64,000 nt of DNA from Ascaphus truei. Lineage: Eukaryota > Chordata > Amphibia > Anura > Ascaphidae. The stretch lies in the NCBI GenBank assembly GCA_036426205.1, contig CM071571.1, positions 117,415,706 through 117,479,705 on the forward strand, read 5' to 3'. This document shows positions 23,623 through 35,045 of the stretch, piece by piece; positions within the stretch are counted from its first letter, which is position 1, and every line of letters begins with the position of its first letter. Position numbers and translations under genes: made by a program. The notes below the pieces were generated by a model that worked only from the letters and a program-made list of their open reading frames with translations, ran no database searches and was not told the origin of the DNA.

Positions 23623-24726
23623 TAATATTAAAAACTTTTAATATTAAAGATATTAAAAATATTTTAAAATATTTTAATATTAAAAAGATACATTTAATAG
23701 TCTGTATCTTTTTTTTACCTTCCTTTCTGTATCTTTTTCCTACCTCTGAGGAATTCATTGTTCTTGTACCATTTGGTACAATTTGCTCTTACCAAAACGT
23801 TATAATACTATGTTATGTTTTTTCTTTCCTATTTATATATGCTGAGTTCAACCAGCCAAGCAGCTATGGATTAAGCCGGACAGTCATTTATACGTTATAT
23901 TCACTGTGAGATCGTTTTTGGTATTGTTTATATATACACTATATTTAGTTTAGCATTTATTTATTTTAAGTTTCAGGCGCCATTCAGCACTGTTTTTTGA
24001 CAATGTTAACTTTTTGACCAGGGTGGTCCAAATCACTGATTAGGCAGCCATATGACACACACTATAGCAATTAGTTTGTGTTTAGATCACTTGTAATTAT
24101 TAGAATAGTGCAGCACACACCCTTTTTCAGTTATCATGGCGTAATTTGACATTGCGACGTCACATTGCCACAGCAATGAGACGTCATGTGACATCACGGT
24201 GATGTCCACAGCATTAAATGACGCTGCAATTCGGAACGAAGGAGGAGGGTGGTAGGATGTGGCTGAGATAGGCAAGTTCCTTCCCATCAAGCCTGATAGG
24301 CCCAAAAGCGCGGTACCTGTATATGGGTGGAGGGAGGGTGGCGGACATTTTTGCCACCACAAACTTTGCCGCCCTAGGCCCGGGCCTAATGGGAAATCTG
24401 CCACTGCCTCTGATGCTGTTTGGGGGTGATTTTCTGCTCTTTGTGTTGAGTTTTGGTCTTGTTTACTGTATTTTGTGCCATGTCCACTGTATTTGAACTG
24501 CACAATGTCTAGGCCATGCTCCAGTACATGGGGTCCAGGTTCAACAACTATTCTGACTTTATACAGGTCTAGTTCCATGTGTTATGGTGTGTTTATCCAG
24601 TACATACCTGCACTGCTTTATCATTCTTACTGGAGTGCTGTTGAAGAGTGACGAAAAAAGCTAAAAGCACAAAGCACAAGATCACCAAACTTGGATTTTA
24701 GTGTATCTAAAGTAAAGTTCAACTTT
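22765..24726. other. AT-rich intergenic sequence with an ATT microsatellite
   Basis: An (AAT/ATT)n run occupies about 23567-23625. Otherwise no gene or repeat family is recognised. Confidence 0.5.
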
Positions 24727-25191
24727 TCATCATTATTAACCCTTTCTTATTACTTATATCATGCTCCATAAAAGCTTGCCCAGCTTTAACTTATCTAATA
24801 ATTCATTAAAATTGGAATTTTAGTTACATAATATGACCAAAGTGTGAAAAGCTTGCCTATCACATCAGATAAACAGTTTATAATGCACGTCCTACCTTCT
24901 AATTTAATTTTTTTTTACCATGTCCTCTGTGTTGAATTTCTCCTGCTTTTTTCTTTAGTTCTCATGGAGGAAAAAATCCCTGATTTACAAACTTAAACAT
25001 CTTTTATACCGTGCCACTAGCAAATCATTTGGGAGTAGATGGATGGGGAGCTTAAACCTTTAGAAAGTGGTTAGCATTTTTCTGGAAATACAAATCCACT
25101 TCTATGTGTTATGGTAAATTAGAAAGAGTGAAATATGTGCAAACCTTTATGCAGCGCAATATAAGTAATAAGAAAGGATTAATAACGATGA
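24727..25191. mobile_element. candidate DNA element with 53-bp imperfect inverted ends
   Basis: The left block (24727-24779, containing CCTTTCTTATTACTTATAT) and right block (25139-25191) are imperfect reverse complements about 360 bp apart. No coding sequence lies between. Class unknown. Confidence 0.45.
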
Positions 25192-25874
25192 TAGGATCAG
25201 TTTTGTGTATTTAGATGTGTGTTGGTCCTGAGTTTATATATATTTTTTGACTTTCTAACCCTTGATTCTCTATAGGACGTTATTGCCTGTTCTATGCTGC
25301 CTGTCCCTCTGTTTCCTATTTCTATTCTACTGCAGCCTATCTTTAATATCCCTTTCACTTATTCATCCCTAATTCTCTCTTTTCCTCTTCCCTATTCATA
25401 TCTACTCTTGAATATCATCCTGCCTTGTGTCAGGTGCCCATAGCAACCCGACACCAATCCTTTCCCCCCACCTGCTGCTTGCAACAGGAGATGGAGGCAG
25501 GAGGTGGGGAGCCCATCAAGGCTTTACATATTTCCTTAATGTTTTCCTCTTGTCCACCAAAGCATTACACATCTCTGACCTTTTAGTTTCCCAACATGTG
25601 CTCCCTCCAACTATGTCTTGTCTATACTATACCAGTTTCTAGTAATTGTTTTGTATGAAACTGTTTTTTCTTTACGATACTACTGTACTTATTTTGGCTT
25701 CCCTTTCAACCACTATGTACTGATCTTCAATCAAAATCCTACCTCCTCAAGGAAGCATTAATTGTAGTAGTTCTTCTTACAATGTTATTTGGTCTTGTCC
25801 AATCCATGTTTTACAGAAATTATATTTCTTTGCTCCAAAGTGCTAAAATGAGTAAACTCATTGGTTATTATACT
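25192..25874. other. unassigned sequence
   Basis: Nothing recognised; 25280-25420 is pyrimidine-rich. Confidence 0.35.
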
Positions 25875-28410
25875 TGTAGCGCATTTTCCCCCACCCCCTG
25901 GAAGATTTGTGGCTACGGTATATGTGTGGTGCTATACCTGTGGCGTACAGGAGATCTGAGTCTCCGCTGCTGGGAACCTGGTGTATACCTGAGTGATCGT
26001 TTGGTAGCGCCTCCACCTGTAATGGGATTCTACTATGTGAAATGACACTGTTACAGGACAATAAAGAATGCACACGTGTAAAGCATAACAGTTTTACTAT
26101 ACACAGCATAAACAATACTGATAATAATATACACTCTAACAGATCTCGCCGGGCCATAACCCCTCACCATGCCTCCCCAACACAGTGTCCACAACCCGGT
26201 GGGGTTTGCCCCAATGTACTGAGGTACTGCAGGCACCCGAGTGTCCCTGATCCAAGAGCCAACCCACCCAAATGTGTGAGACAGCGCTGCCCCACTAAAG
26301 TGTTAAGTTGGTGCACTGGTGAGTTGGGTACTTGCTGGGTGTGTCCACACCCGGGCGCGCAGATGAAGATGGGATCCACAGATCTTAAGTACTGAACCGC
26401 GAAGCCTCCGCCTCTACGTTGAGTGGATCCTGCATGGACTGTCCCACCATGAAGAGAGTCTCTGTATAGATGGCTTATCTGGTTCCAGATCACCTAAGGC
26501 CAGCACAGCCGCACCCTAGCTTTGTCTCTATGGTCTGGCTCTGGACCGCAGGCCGCAGTCACCGTGCGGCATCTCACTGTGTCCCTGACACTGATAGTGC
26601 TAAGCGGGGCAATTTCCCTTTGTATGGGCAAGTCCCTATAGCAACCACAAGCTATGTTGGAGCCTAGCTGGGTCCTAACAGGGGGTATCTGGCCTAATGC
26701 AGGTGCCACAGACACCTGCACACACAAGTAGGTTTGGAAAAATACCCGGGCGCTGTCTCTGTACGATATATATAGGATTGTTAGTAAACAAAAATGAAAC
26801 GAAAAATAAGAAGGGTATAATACAGCCTCTAGATTTCACGTGTTTTCTCTGTGGTGCCCCTCTGTGACTCGAAACCCCAGCAGGATCTATCCAGGACCCT
26901 TGATGGCAATCAAACAAAAAAAAATGGGGGAGCACAGTGTGAGGAAGAGTATGTGTTTTAGGAAGGTGTATCTTCTTTCACTGTTGATCAATATGGTGAG
27001 ATCATCCAGCAGTGCTCTGAGCCCTTTCACTTGCTTACCTGGATCCTGCCGCTGGGACGGACGCACGCGACGGAGCAGCAGAGTTTCTCCCCCACCACAG
27101 CATACCTGAGTTGGAGCAAGTTTGTGAGTATGCTCACCTGCCTCCACGAAGAGTCACTGGGAGTGTGAGGCCCACCCAAGGAGGGACCACCGGGTGCATC
27201 AACAGTGCACCGGACAGGTTTGAAGACCCCTCTCCCCATAGTGACTGATAATCCACGGCGTTCTCAGTGTCTGAAGCTGTAACTTCATTATGGACTATTT
27301 TGCCTTATGGGGATAAGAAACCAGGCTCATTGATTACATTTAAAATATCGGACCAATAACTATGTCACAGTGCAACAGTATTAACGTTGCATAGCATTTA
27401 CAGGTGATTTTTAGAGCACCCAATTAGGGATTTTCCCTTCTCTGTTACGATATATATAGGATTGTTAGTAAACAAAAATGAAACGAAAAATAAGAAGGGT
27501 ATAATACAGCCTCTATATTTCACGTGTTTTCTCCGTGGTGCCCCTCTGTGACTCTAAACACCAGCAGGATCTATCCAGGACCCTTGATGGCAATCAAACA
27601 AAAAAAATGGGGGAGCACAGTGTGAGAAAGAGTATGTGTTTTAGGGAAGGTGTATCTTCTTTCACTGTTGATCAATATGGTGAGATCACCTCAATTGATT
27701 CATCAGCTGTGGGGTAAACTTGATGGGTGGGAGAGATTTATACATATAAGTGTATATGAAAATGGGTATATAACTCACACGGCCTTGTGTAAGTTCTATT
27801 ACATCAAGGTTTCTTTATTCTCGTCTTTTTCTTATGATGTAGGTTGTTGTTCTATTCTTTCTTCTTTATCTCTCGTGGGTTCTTGGATATTCCTCACCGC
27901 AGAGATAACTTCTTCCTTCTGGAGGTCTCCCTCTCACAGAAAAAGAAAAGCAGTTAAATCGATACAAATGCAAACAACAACTGTGATGCGGGGAGGTGTT
28001 ATGAGAATAATAAAAGATAATATCTATCACTCACACCTGCACACACAGCCTACCCCTTTCTTGTCCCTGCTCCGACTGCCGACGTGGTCTCTGTGCTTGA
28101 AATGTATCTCTTGGAAGCAGGGAGAATGCTACAGCCCTATTGGCTGGTTCGTGCCATGTGTCTTACAGCCCCTATGCATTATGGGGCTTGTAGTCCCTTG
28201 TGGAGTCTATTGCTCTAATGGCCATTTTGCGTGGCATCTTGCACATGCGCGATCGCAATCAAGATGGCGGTGCCCTGCAAGGGGAACCGCCGAAGCCTCC
28301 GGTGATTCACTAGCGCTCGACCCCCCCTCCGCAGTACCGCCCACACCTCGCCTGGGTGCGCGCACGCAACAAGAGGTAAGGGGGCCCAGGGGGAACCCTG
28401 CTATATACTG
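25875..28410 (-). mobile_element. LTR-like family F, copy 6, interrupted by a 1.3-kb insert
   Basis: Read on the minus strand this copy is colinear with 21567-22764. The promoter-like motifs are at 28182-28252, the TGGAGGCGCTACC module at 26009-26021, and the terminus GCTACA at 25875-25880. It is split at about 26726 by the element described next; removing that insert restores the order seen in copy 5. Confidence 0.6.
26727..28032. mobile_element. 1.3-kb insert with 15-bp target duplication and internal direct repeats
   Basis: ACACCTGCACACACA occurs at 26712-26726 and 28033-28047, and the flanks join correctly in the related LTR copy when the insert is removed. Inside, a unit of about 250 bp starting 'TACGATATATATAGGATTGT' occurs twice in direct order (about 26760-27005 and 27446-27692), with about 440 bp between. 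The second copy differs by scattered substitutions. Duplicated leader-like units with a long, variable target duplication resemble Penelope-like pseudo-LTRs. No protein domain is visible, so the class is inferred. Confidence 0.6.
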
Positions 28411-29084
28411 TTATAACTTGTGCATCCACCTTTAATCGTATTGTACCTGTATGGCTGCTAATACACGGATTAAATGTTACGCTTTTCCCAATAGTGACCA
28501 TACCCTCACCTATTTTTACCTTTGTTTTGATAGTATATTTCTTTGTTTGACTTTATAAATTCATGACTACAAAAGGAGCACTGTAAGTTACCCATGGTCA
28601 CACTTTTCTCTTTGAAAACTAGGCCCCTATATTTTGTATAAAGTTAGACATACCAGTTGATGCATTTTTTCACAGTGATTAAGCTGGGATCCTATTGACT
28701 TTTTATTATTGACGCGTTATTTTGTTTAATACAAAAATTGTACTGCATGTATCATAAAGTCCACTGCAGTAACTTTTCATTGCTTCTGCACAGCATAATG
28801 ATATACCGGAGAGGGATTATGGTTCATGAGCAGTGAAGCTTAGAGGGTGGCCAACCATGTCCAGATAAATGCATCTACAACAGCACATATATAGTAGCAT
28901 TTTCCAATTCAGATTCTTGGCTGTGGAGTTATTCATACCATGATCATGTACAGTAACCCTAGCCCAAGGTGTCAGGGTTAAATGATGACCAACAGTCTGC
29001 CTTGTCATGGTTGGTATCTGAGGTATCTGTCATTCCTGCATTACATTTCTCTGGATTGATAGTCAACCTACTGTATAGTGATGG
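28411..29084. other. AT-rich intergenic sequence
   Basis: Nothing recognised. Confidence 0.35.
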
Positions 29085-29181
29085 TTATATTTATTTATAC
29101 AATGTTTTACCAGGAAGTAATACATATAGAGTAACCCATTTCAAGTATGTCCTGGGCATAGAGTTATGATGACAACTAATA

Positions 29182-29489
29182 TACTGGCGGCACACTTTAT
29201 TAGAGTGCGGCCAGTTCCGCAAGCCGGGAGATTTCCCGGCTTGCTAGTGGCATCCCCTCGGCGTGCCGCGCGTCACCGATGCGTGGTCACGCGTCATCGG
29301 GTGCCTGCGCCCCCTGCACGCGCGTCCAGGGCTCCCCGAGGGAGCCCTGGTGTCCCGCGATGTGGGGGACGGCGGCAGGGGGTTCCGGGGGACCCGGCGG
29401 ACTAGGAGAGGAGAGGGGGAAGCCCCGATCGGCAGGTTACTGTCGCGGCCGAGACCGGGCAAATGCTCGAATAAACTCGGCCGCGACAG
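29182..29489. mobile_element. 308-bp MITE with hairpins at both ends
   Basis: Comparison with the tail copy at 33215-33464 shows clean insertion at a TA. The left end folds (ACTGGCGGCAC with GTGCGGCCAGT, 29183-29215). A second hairpin, GCAAGCCGGGA with TCCCGGCTTGC, is at 29219-29244. The right end has perfect 15-bp arms, ACTGTCGCGGCCGAG (29439-29453) and its complement (29476-29490). Both terminal loops contain AATAAA- or TTTATT-type sequence. The interior is GC-rich with no gene. The superfamily is unknown. Confidence 0.7.
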
Positions 29490-29587
29490 TACATGGTTAC
29501 AAATACATAGTTACATAAGTGAACAGGGTATACATTATATACATTATATACAAGACTTTGCATGCACAGTTAAAGATAATATATATT

Positions 29588-30105
29588 TTAGGTGTACTGT
29601 ATGTAACAGTTACAGACCAGATTACAATGTGAGACAGCTTTAGTTTTGAAACAACTTAGACTGGTGGCGGCTGTGAGAGTCTCCGGTAGATTGTTCCAGT
29701 TTTGGGTTGCACGCTTTAAAAATTTAGCCATGGTCCGAAATACCATTGTTACAGTCTTGTCAGTGTTTAAAAACAGTTTGTTTTTGGAAATCCAATTTTC
29801 AAGTCTCAAAAAGTCAGATTGGAGTATGTGTTCAAGGTCAGAGAGACTAGGGCTGTGTGCATATAAGATTTTGTCATCTGCATACATGTGTATTGGAGCT
29901 CCCTTACAAGCTGTAGGAAGATCATTGATGAACACTGAGAAGAGTAGGGGTCCCAGAATAGAGCCTTGTGGGACATCGTAGGTGATATCCAAGTGGTTGG
30001 AGTTAGAGCCTGAGATAGACACATGTTGGGATCTACCTGAAAGGTAGGAATTAAACTAGTTTAAAGCATGCTTCCCTATTCCAGAGCACTGGAGTAGATG
30101 GTCAC
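29588..30105 (-). pseudogene. LINE reverse transcriptase remnant with internal deletion
   Basis: Reverse transcriptase would copy the LINE RNA at its target site. Visible in order on the minus strand: 'NSYLSGRSQHVSISG', 'VPQGSILGPLLFSVFINDLP' (RT motif 4), 'MYADDKILYAHS' with the catalytic Asp pair, 'NWISKNKLFLNTDKT', and then directly 'NWNNLPETLTAATSLSCFKT', the C-terminal end. Roughly 150 residues between the last two blocks are missing. A TAG replaces a conserved Trp just before NSYLS. The clade is CR1/L2/Rex-like by motif style. Confidence 0.7.
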
Positions 30106-30469
30106 CCATCTAGAACTTGATTGATCTGCCCATAGACAATGGTGGTGCGTATGTCACCTCACACAGCATGACTCATAATCTGTACATTTTCCCTATCTTT
30201 TTCTGCACTTCTGTACCTTCACTAAATTCATAAAGTGTACATGTGGGCTGCTGACCATAATGGCTGCATGAGAGACAGGCTTCTGACATGTCAGACTGAG
30301 TGGTGAAATGCAACAGTTCTAGGGCCAAGCCAGTGACCCCTAAACTAACAATCGTGTATAAGGATGAATACAAGTGGCTGACCCCCCAAAATGACCCCCC
30401 AAGACCCCCCAAAATGAAGGACAACCATTTTTAGAAGGAATGAGTTTTCAGTGATCTCCCAAGATGGTG
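30106..30469. other. unassigned sequence
   Basis: Nothing recognised; 30385-30415 has short CCCCCCAA-type repeats. Confidence 0.35.
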
Positions 30470-31870
30470 ACAGGTGGTCGCATGGTATTTCAAACTCTGA
30501 CTCGCAGCTGGAACAGGAGTAGCAGCTCCACCACAAAAGACAAAATTATCTATTCCGCAAACTAAAAACTATGTTTAACATGGAGAGGTAGGAGGGCCTT
30601 CCAGATTTACAGTATGGCAGGAGATCACCTCACTGGGCAGTCGCACAGACCTCCTGGAAGTAAATGTGGATAAGGCAGCTACAGCTCAGCAGGCCACAGA
30701 GACCAAGTTACAGGCCCTCCAAGCCCAAATCATGGATTAAGTCTCCAGGCAGGAAGAAGTGGGCAATAGGGCAAGAAGAAACAAACTCTGTATAAGAAAC
30801 ATAGCCAAATATATTACAGACCCTGAGGCATTCTTGGACAGTTGGTTGCAATCCCTTTTCCGAGACCTCCCACTGGAACAATTCCTCATGGACCAATGCC
30901 GCAGGGTACTCCGCCGTAAGCCACCAATGGGTGACAAAGCCCGAGATGTAAACCTCAGACGACAATACTCAAAAGCCAAGGAGGTCCTGAAGCAGACGGC
31001 CTGAAATCAATAGGCCCATGCCTTTGAAAACTTAATTCCTGACTGAGGCCTTGAAATAACACCTGATAGTTTCAAATGACAGATTGCACTGTAAGCCGTA
31101 CACACAAGGCTGTACTGTTAAGGGAATATCATAAGATTCCCCAAAACCAGATATTTAGATATTCTCCAGATAAAGGACTTGTGTACAGTGGTCTTGCCTG
31201 CCCCTTCCTCTAACCCCATTTGAGAGGATCTACCTTGATGCTCCAATCCAAAAAGGTTTACCCTCAACCATTTATAGCTTAATCTTTCCCTTATCTCTTA
31301 ATGAAAACTCCCTTTTCATATCACAGTGGGAATCAGACCTTAATTAACGAATTAAGGTGGAAGACTGGGGGAATATTGTGGAAGCCCCTGCTAAAAGTTT
31401 GATACAGTATGTAGATCTATTAAAGAAAATGTATACCAGGTACTGTACAGGTGGTATCTGACCAGTATGACTGTCTAGAATGTTCCATTGGGTTTCCCCC
31501 ATTTGCCCTAAAGGGTGCGGCCAACATGACACTTTTGTACACATATGGTGGTCCTGCCCTAGAGTGGCAGCCATGTGGAAAAAAATCCACATATTCTCAG
31601 AAAGTTTTGGGTTTCCCCTTTCCATTGTAATGATACTGCCCACGCTAGGGTTTTTGGTGACTTACCAAAACCTGCTGTATACTCTATGTGGTCAGATGGT
31701 ATTCAATGTATTCAACACTCTCATGACTGTGGTAAAGTCATTGCTGTACCCATCCTTTCCCCACCCACTCCTAACTACATTATTGTGTTGCCATTCCCTC
31801 CATCATTGTATTTTACAAATGCAAAAGATCACTTAAAAAATATGAGTATAAACATAAAGTGTCTGTTTCA
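30470..31870 (+). pseudogene. L1-type LINE relic: ORF1 joined to the ORF2 C-terminus
   Basis: L1 ORF1 protein is an RNA-binding chaperone and ORF2 is the endonuclease/reverse transcriptase. Frame 30759-31004 reads 'RRNKLCIRNIAKYI', 'LFRDLPLEQFLMDQCRRVLR' and 'DKARDVNLRRQYSKAKEVL', the RRM-like part of ORF1. After about 300 decayed bases the C-terminal end of ORF2 appears: 'CPKGCGQHDTFVHIWWSCPR' near 31500-31565, a C-x3-C-x7-H-x4-C zinc-knuckle pattern. Endonuclease and reverse transcriptase, more than 3 kb, are missing between them. Stops and frame changes are common, so it is an old deletion copy. Confidence 0.65.
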
Positions 31871-33214
31871 GTTTTTTGCTGTCTCCCTCTATGTGCCTAC
31901 TGCTCAGCAAGGTTCATCATATGTCTTCATTAAAAGCAGCTTCCCCATATATGATTCCAGAAGCCATTTCATCTGGACGCTGGTCATCTCAAGGCAGTCT
32001 TGTTTGAGCTATAGAGTTCTAGATTCTGCACTGTTGGTCTCTAGAAGGAGATCCAGAGGAGTGCCTTGGTAGGTGGGCTGCAGACAGCTATGACATAGAA
32101 AAAGAAATCTTTCAACATATTTGTATTCATACAATCTGTGTTGTTTTAAACATGTATTTGAGTGATTATCAGCATAAACATATTCTGGTCTTCTATGAAT
32201 ACTCTTGTTTTTGTTTTGGCCTAATACTCTATCCTCAGTGTGGTAACAAACCTATAGTCAATTAACGCTGCACCACAATGAAGAAAAATGGTAATTTAAA
32301 GGTCTTCATGTAATAATGTTCTATTTTTAATATGGCCTAACTATCAATACAATAATAAAGTTACATTATGCAATGTAATAGACATCATGGTTTTCCCTCT
32401 GTGTGCTGCCATGTTCAATGTTCTGCGTCTGGCTGCTGGTAAAGAAACCATTTGGTAACAATGGGAGAAGATGTTCAAAAGGGCATGATTTTAATAAAGT
32501 TTTCATTTGAGACTGAGTTTCTTTAGCATTGATGTATTACCAGAGTTAGAAATATGTATGCTTGCATGTAATTTAGTAACATTGTATCAGCCTGTCATCT
32601 ACTACTGTATGGAGATTTGAAAGTCATGTGAAATTGTTGGTGCCTGGAACGTCTATACCAAAAACATCACCAAAGAATACACATGGCAGCCCCATGTTAT
32701 AGATTTTGTTTAAAATGTAAAGGTCAATATGCTTAAAAAAAAACCAAACAACAAATAAATAATGTATTTTAGAAAAAGAAAACAAGGAGATGACAACAAT
32801 TTTGGGTTGTAGCCTACTGTAACTTTAAAGTTTACAGCAAGGTCTCTCCATGTGAAGCTTGCCTACTTTCACTAATGGTAGAGGTTCAAGGTCAATCAAG
32901 GTTTCAGGAAGACTTTAGCAAATTAACAAGTGTAAAGTTCTGTATGACCTTTAACTCTTATGCAACATGGTTCCCTCACAAGCAGGTGTCAATATATAGC
33001 ATTCTATATATATATAGAATGAGGCTGAATCATATTTCCCCAGACATTTGTTATATTGAGCAATCCTTTAGGGAACAGCTATATTTGAAGACCAATTATT
33101 GCACAATAGTGGACAACTGAGTAAGCCAGTGTAAAATGTTTCTGGCATGTACACATTCACACTAAGAAACACTTCCCACTTGATGGGTAAAGAAATGGTA
33201 TGAAACAGTGACCA
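31871..33214. other. AT-rich intergenic sequence
   Basis: Nothing recognised apart from a short perfect AT hairpin near 33000-33020. Confidence 0.35.
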
Positions 33215-33464
33215 ATTTATTTTATTTATTTATTTATTTATAAAATATTTTACCAGGAAGTAATACATTGAGAGTTACCTCTCGTTTTCAAGTATGTCCT
33301 GGGCACAGAGTTAAGACAAATAATACATGGTTACAAGTACAGTTACATAAATGAACAGGGTATACATTATATACAAGACATTGCGTGAACAGTTAAAGAA
33401 AATATATATTATGAGCGTATGAAACAGTTACAGACCAGGTTAAAATGTGAGACAGCTACTTACT
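33215..33464 (-). repeat. LINE 3' tail (same family as 29085-30105)
   Basis: A TTTA microsatellite at the left, then TTACCAGGAAGTAATACAT, TATGTCCTGGGCACAGAGTT and ATGAACAGGGTATACATTAT match the tail at 29.1-29.6 kb without its MITE. Only the 3' 250 bp are present, as expected for 5'-truncated LINE copies. Confidence 0.8.
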
Positions 33465-34028
33465 ATTGCCAATAGCAGGCAAACAGACAGAATAGGCGGT
33501 GGGAAACATGTAAATTAAATATAGGGTAGTGAATAGAGATGTTCAAATGTCTTTAAATTTGCTTCATTACATTTTTTGTGTCTTTTCTTAAATGTACCAT
33601 TTTTGGAAAAAGTTCACATTACTCAGAATTGTATTAGTTTTGCCAATTTCACCAGAAGTTTGCCAGAATTTTACTACTGTTGGCTGAAATTGAAAAAAAA
33701 TGAGGAAATGTTATTGAAATGTATAAAACTATCTATTGATAAATGTATGCATAATTGTATTTATGTAGCACGAGCAATGTTAAAGATGACATGATTTTAT
33801 GACGTTTTTCATTGATTTCACATTTTCTTCATAATCCCAAACAAAACACCAAAGCAAGAGAGAACCTCCAGTCATTTCTTTCCTATACTAGATCCTTAAG
33901 AACATGTGGCGCACTGTACTTTAAACAAGATTCAATTGTTTTTTTTTTAACCCTAGAGTGTAACTATGTTTCTGTATCACTACAGGATGCAGTATGTTGT
34001 TTTTTCATGACCCTGAATTTTGCTCATA
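33465..34028. other. AT-rich intergenic sequence
   Basis: Nothing recognised. Confidence 0.35.
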
Positions 34029-34280
34029 GGGTCTTATTCAGTAAAGGTTGCTAAAAATTATCGCCAGGGCATTTAAATCGCCGTTTTTTTTAGCGCTGCT
34101 ATCACGGTATTCAGCAAGCCTTCATTACCGTTCATAGCAAAATTCCCTAAAACAAGCGGTTTGCTGCCAGCGATAGGATCGAGCCTCTGAAAAGGCCTAA
34201 CCCGGCGATACATTTCTGCTGCAGAGAGAGCTGCTCTGAGAGAGCCGCCTCTGCCAGCGAAAATCTCGCCCAAAATTTTT

Positions 34281-34585
34281 TTTTATATACATTTCATTTT
34301 ATAGTGTAGATGTGCAGGGGGTCTCCAGAGCTGAACCTCGTTTGTTTCAAGTCCAGGGACCCCCTGCTTCCTGAGCTCCAGGCCTCTTTATGGGGTGCCG
34401 GTATCTACTATGCTTTGAAATGTCCCGGTCACGTGACGCGGGACATTTAAATGCAGAGGGATACCGGCACCCCATAACGGGGCCTATATCTTGGGAAGCA
34501 GGGGGGGCCCCGACCTGAAACCAACGCGGTTCAGCTCTGGAGACCCCCTGCAAATCTACACTATGAAAGAAATGTATATTAAAAA
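34281..34585. repeat. foldback palindrome, copy in element B
   Basis: Arms of about 140 bp around a centre with GTCACGTGAC. The arms begin TATACATTTC...GTGTAGATGTGCAGGGGG. Closely similar to 16675-16941 and 49395-49698. Confidence 0.85.
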
Positions 34586-34679
34586 ATATTTAAGAAACAT
34601 CAATAAACGCCCCCCCATCCTCCCATAATGTAAAACCATTATTTATTTTTTAACATACAGTATTCATATCCCAGACCTA

Positions 34680-34945
34680 TGGTAATCCCCGGTGGTCCCG
34701 AAGGGTGTCTGCAGGCCCCACAGTGCACCAGAGGGGGGTGCCCACAGGGTCTGGGGGTCTACAGGTGGTTCCCACCACGCGCCATGGGCTTCCATGTGGT
34801 CCCCGCAGGTCACTATGGACCACAATGGGTCCATGAGTGGGCACGCGAGTGTCTGGGGTCCCCGGGTCAACCCCACAGGTGTCTGAGGCCCTCGGGTGGT
34901 TCCCACGGGGTTCTGGGGGCCCTCGGGTGATCCCTACGGGTAGAT
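34680..34945. repeat. GC-rich degenerate minisatellite
   Basis: Degenerate units such as GGGTGTCTG and GGTGGTTCCCAC repeated across about 265 bp, long open in several frames only because of composition. Confidence 0.6.
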
Positions 34946-35045
34946 TATTTGCCTATTATTAAACACAGCATTAGCATGCATCAATAAAGTAAATAAATAC
35001 AGTTCTACTTACCACACCAGCAGGTCCCTCTGTCCTGGAAAAATA

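Larger units (their letters stand above)
29085..30105 (-). mobile_element. CR1/L2/Rex-like LINE fragment, minus strand
   Basis: On the minus strand a reverse transcriptase remnant is followed by a 3' untranslated tail that ends in a TTTA-type microsatellite near 29085-29099. The tail ('TTACCAGGAAGTAATACAT', 'AGTATGTCCTGGGCA') recurs at 33215-33464. A 308-bp MITE interrupts the tail at 29182-29489. Confidence 0.7.
34029..35045 (-). mobile_element. Harbinger-like repeat, copy B (reverse order)
   Basis: Begins GGGTCTTATTCAGTAAAGG, a Harbinger-style terminus, with a subterminal 'GAGAGAGCTGCTCTGAGAGA' block that matches copy C in reverse (49725-49760). Then come the foldback palindrome (34281-34585), the GC-rich minisatellite (34680-34945) and, reversed, an exon-like piece with a GTAAGT donor (complement of ACTTAC at 35007-35012) followed by the ATTTACTTTATT intron start seen in copy C. 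Far end unresolved; no transposase. Confidence 0.5.

Noticed and set aside
27650..28435. 261-codon open frame
   Set aside because: Spans the junction between the 1.3-kb insert and the LTR-like copy, so it joins unrelated sequences; no known domain.
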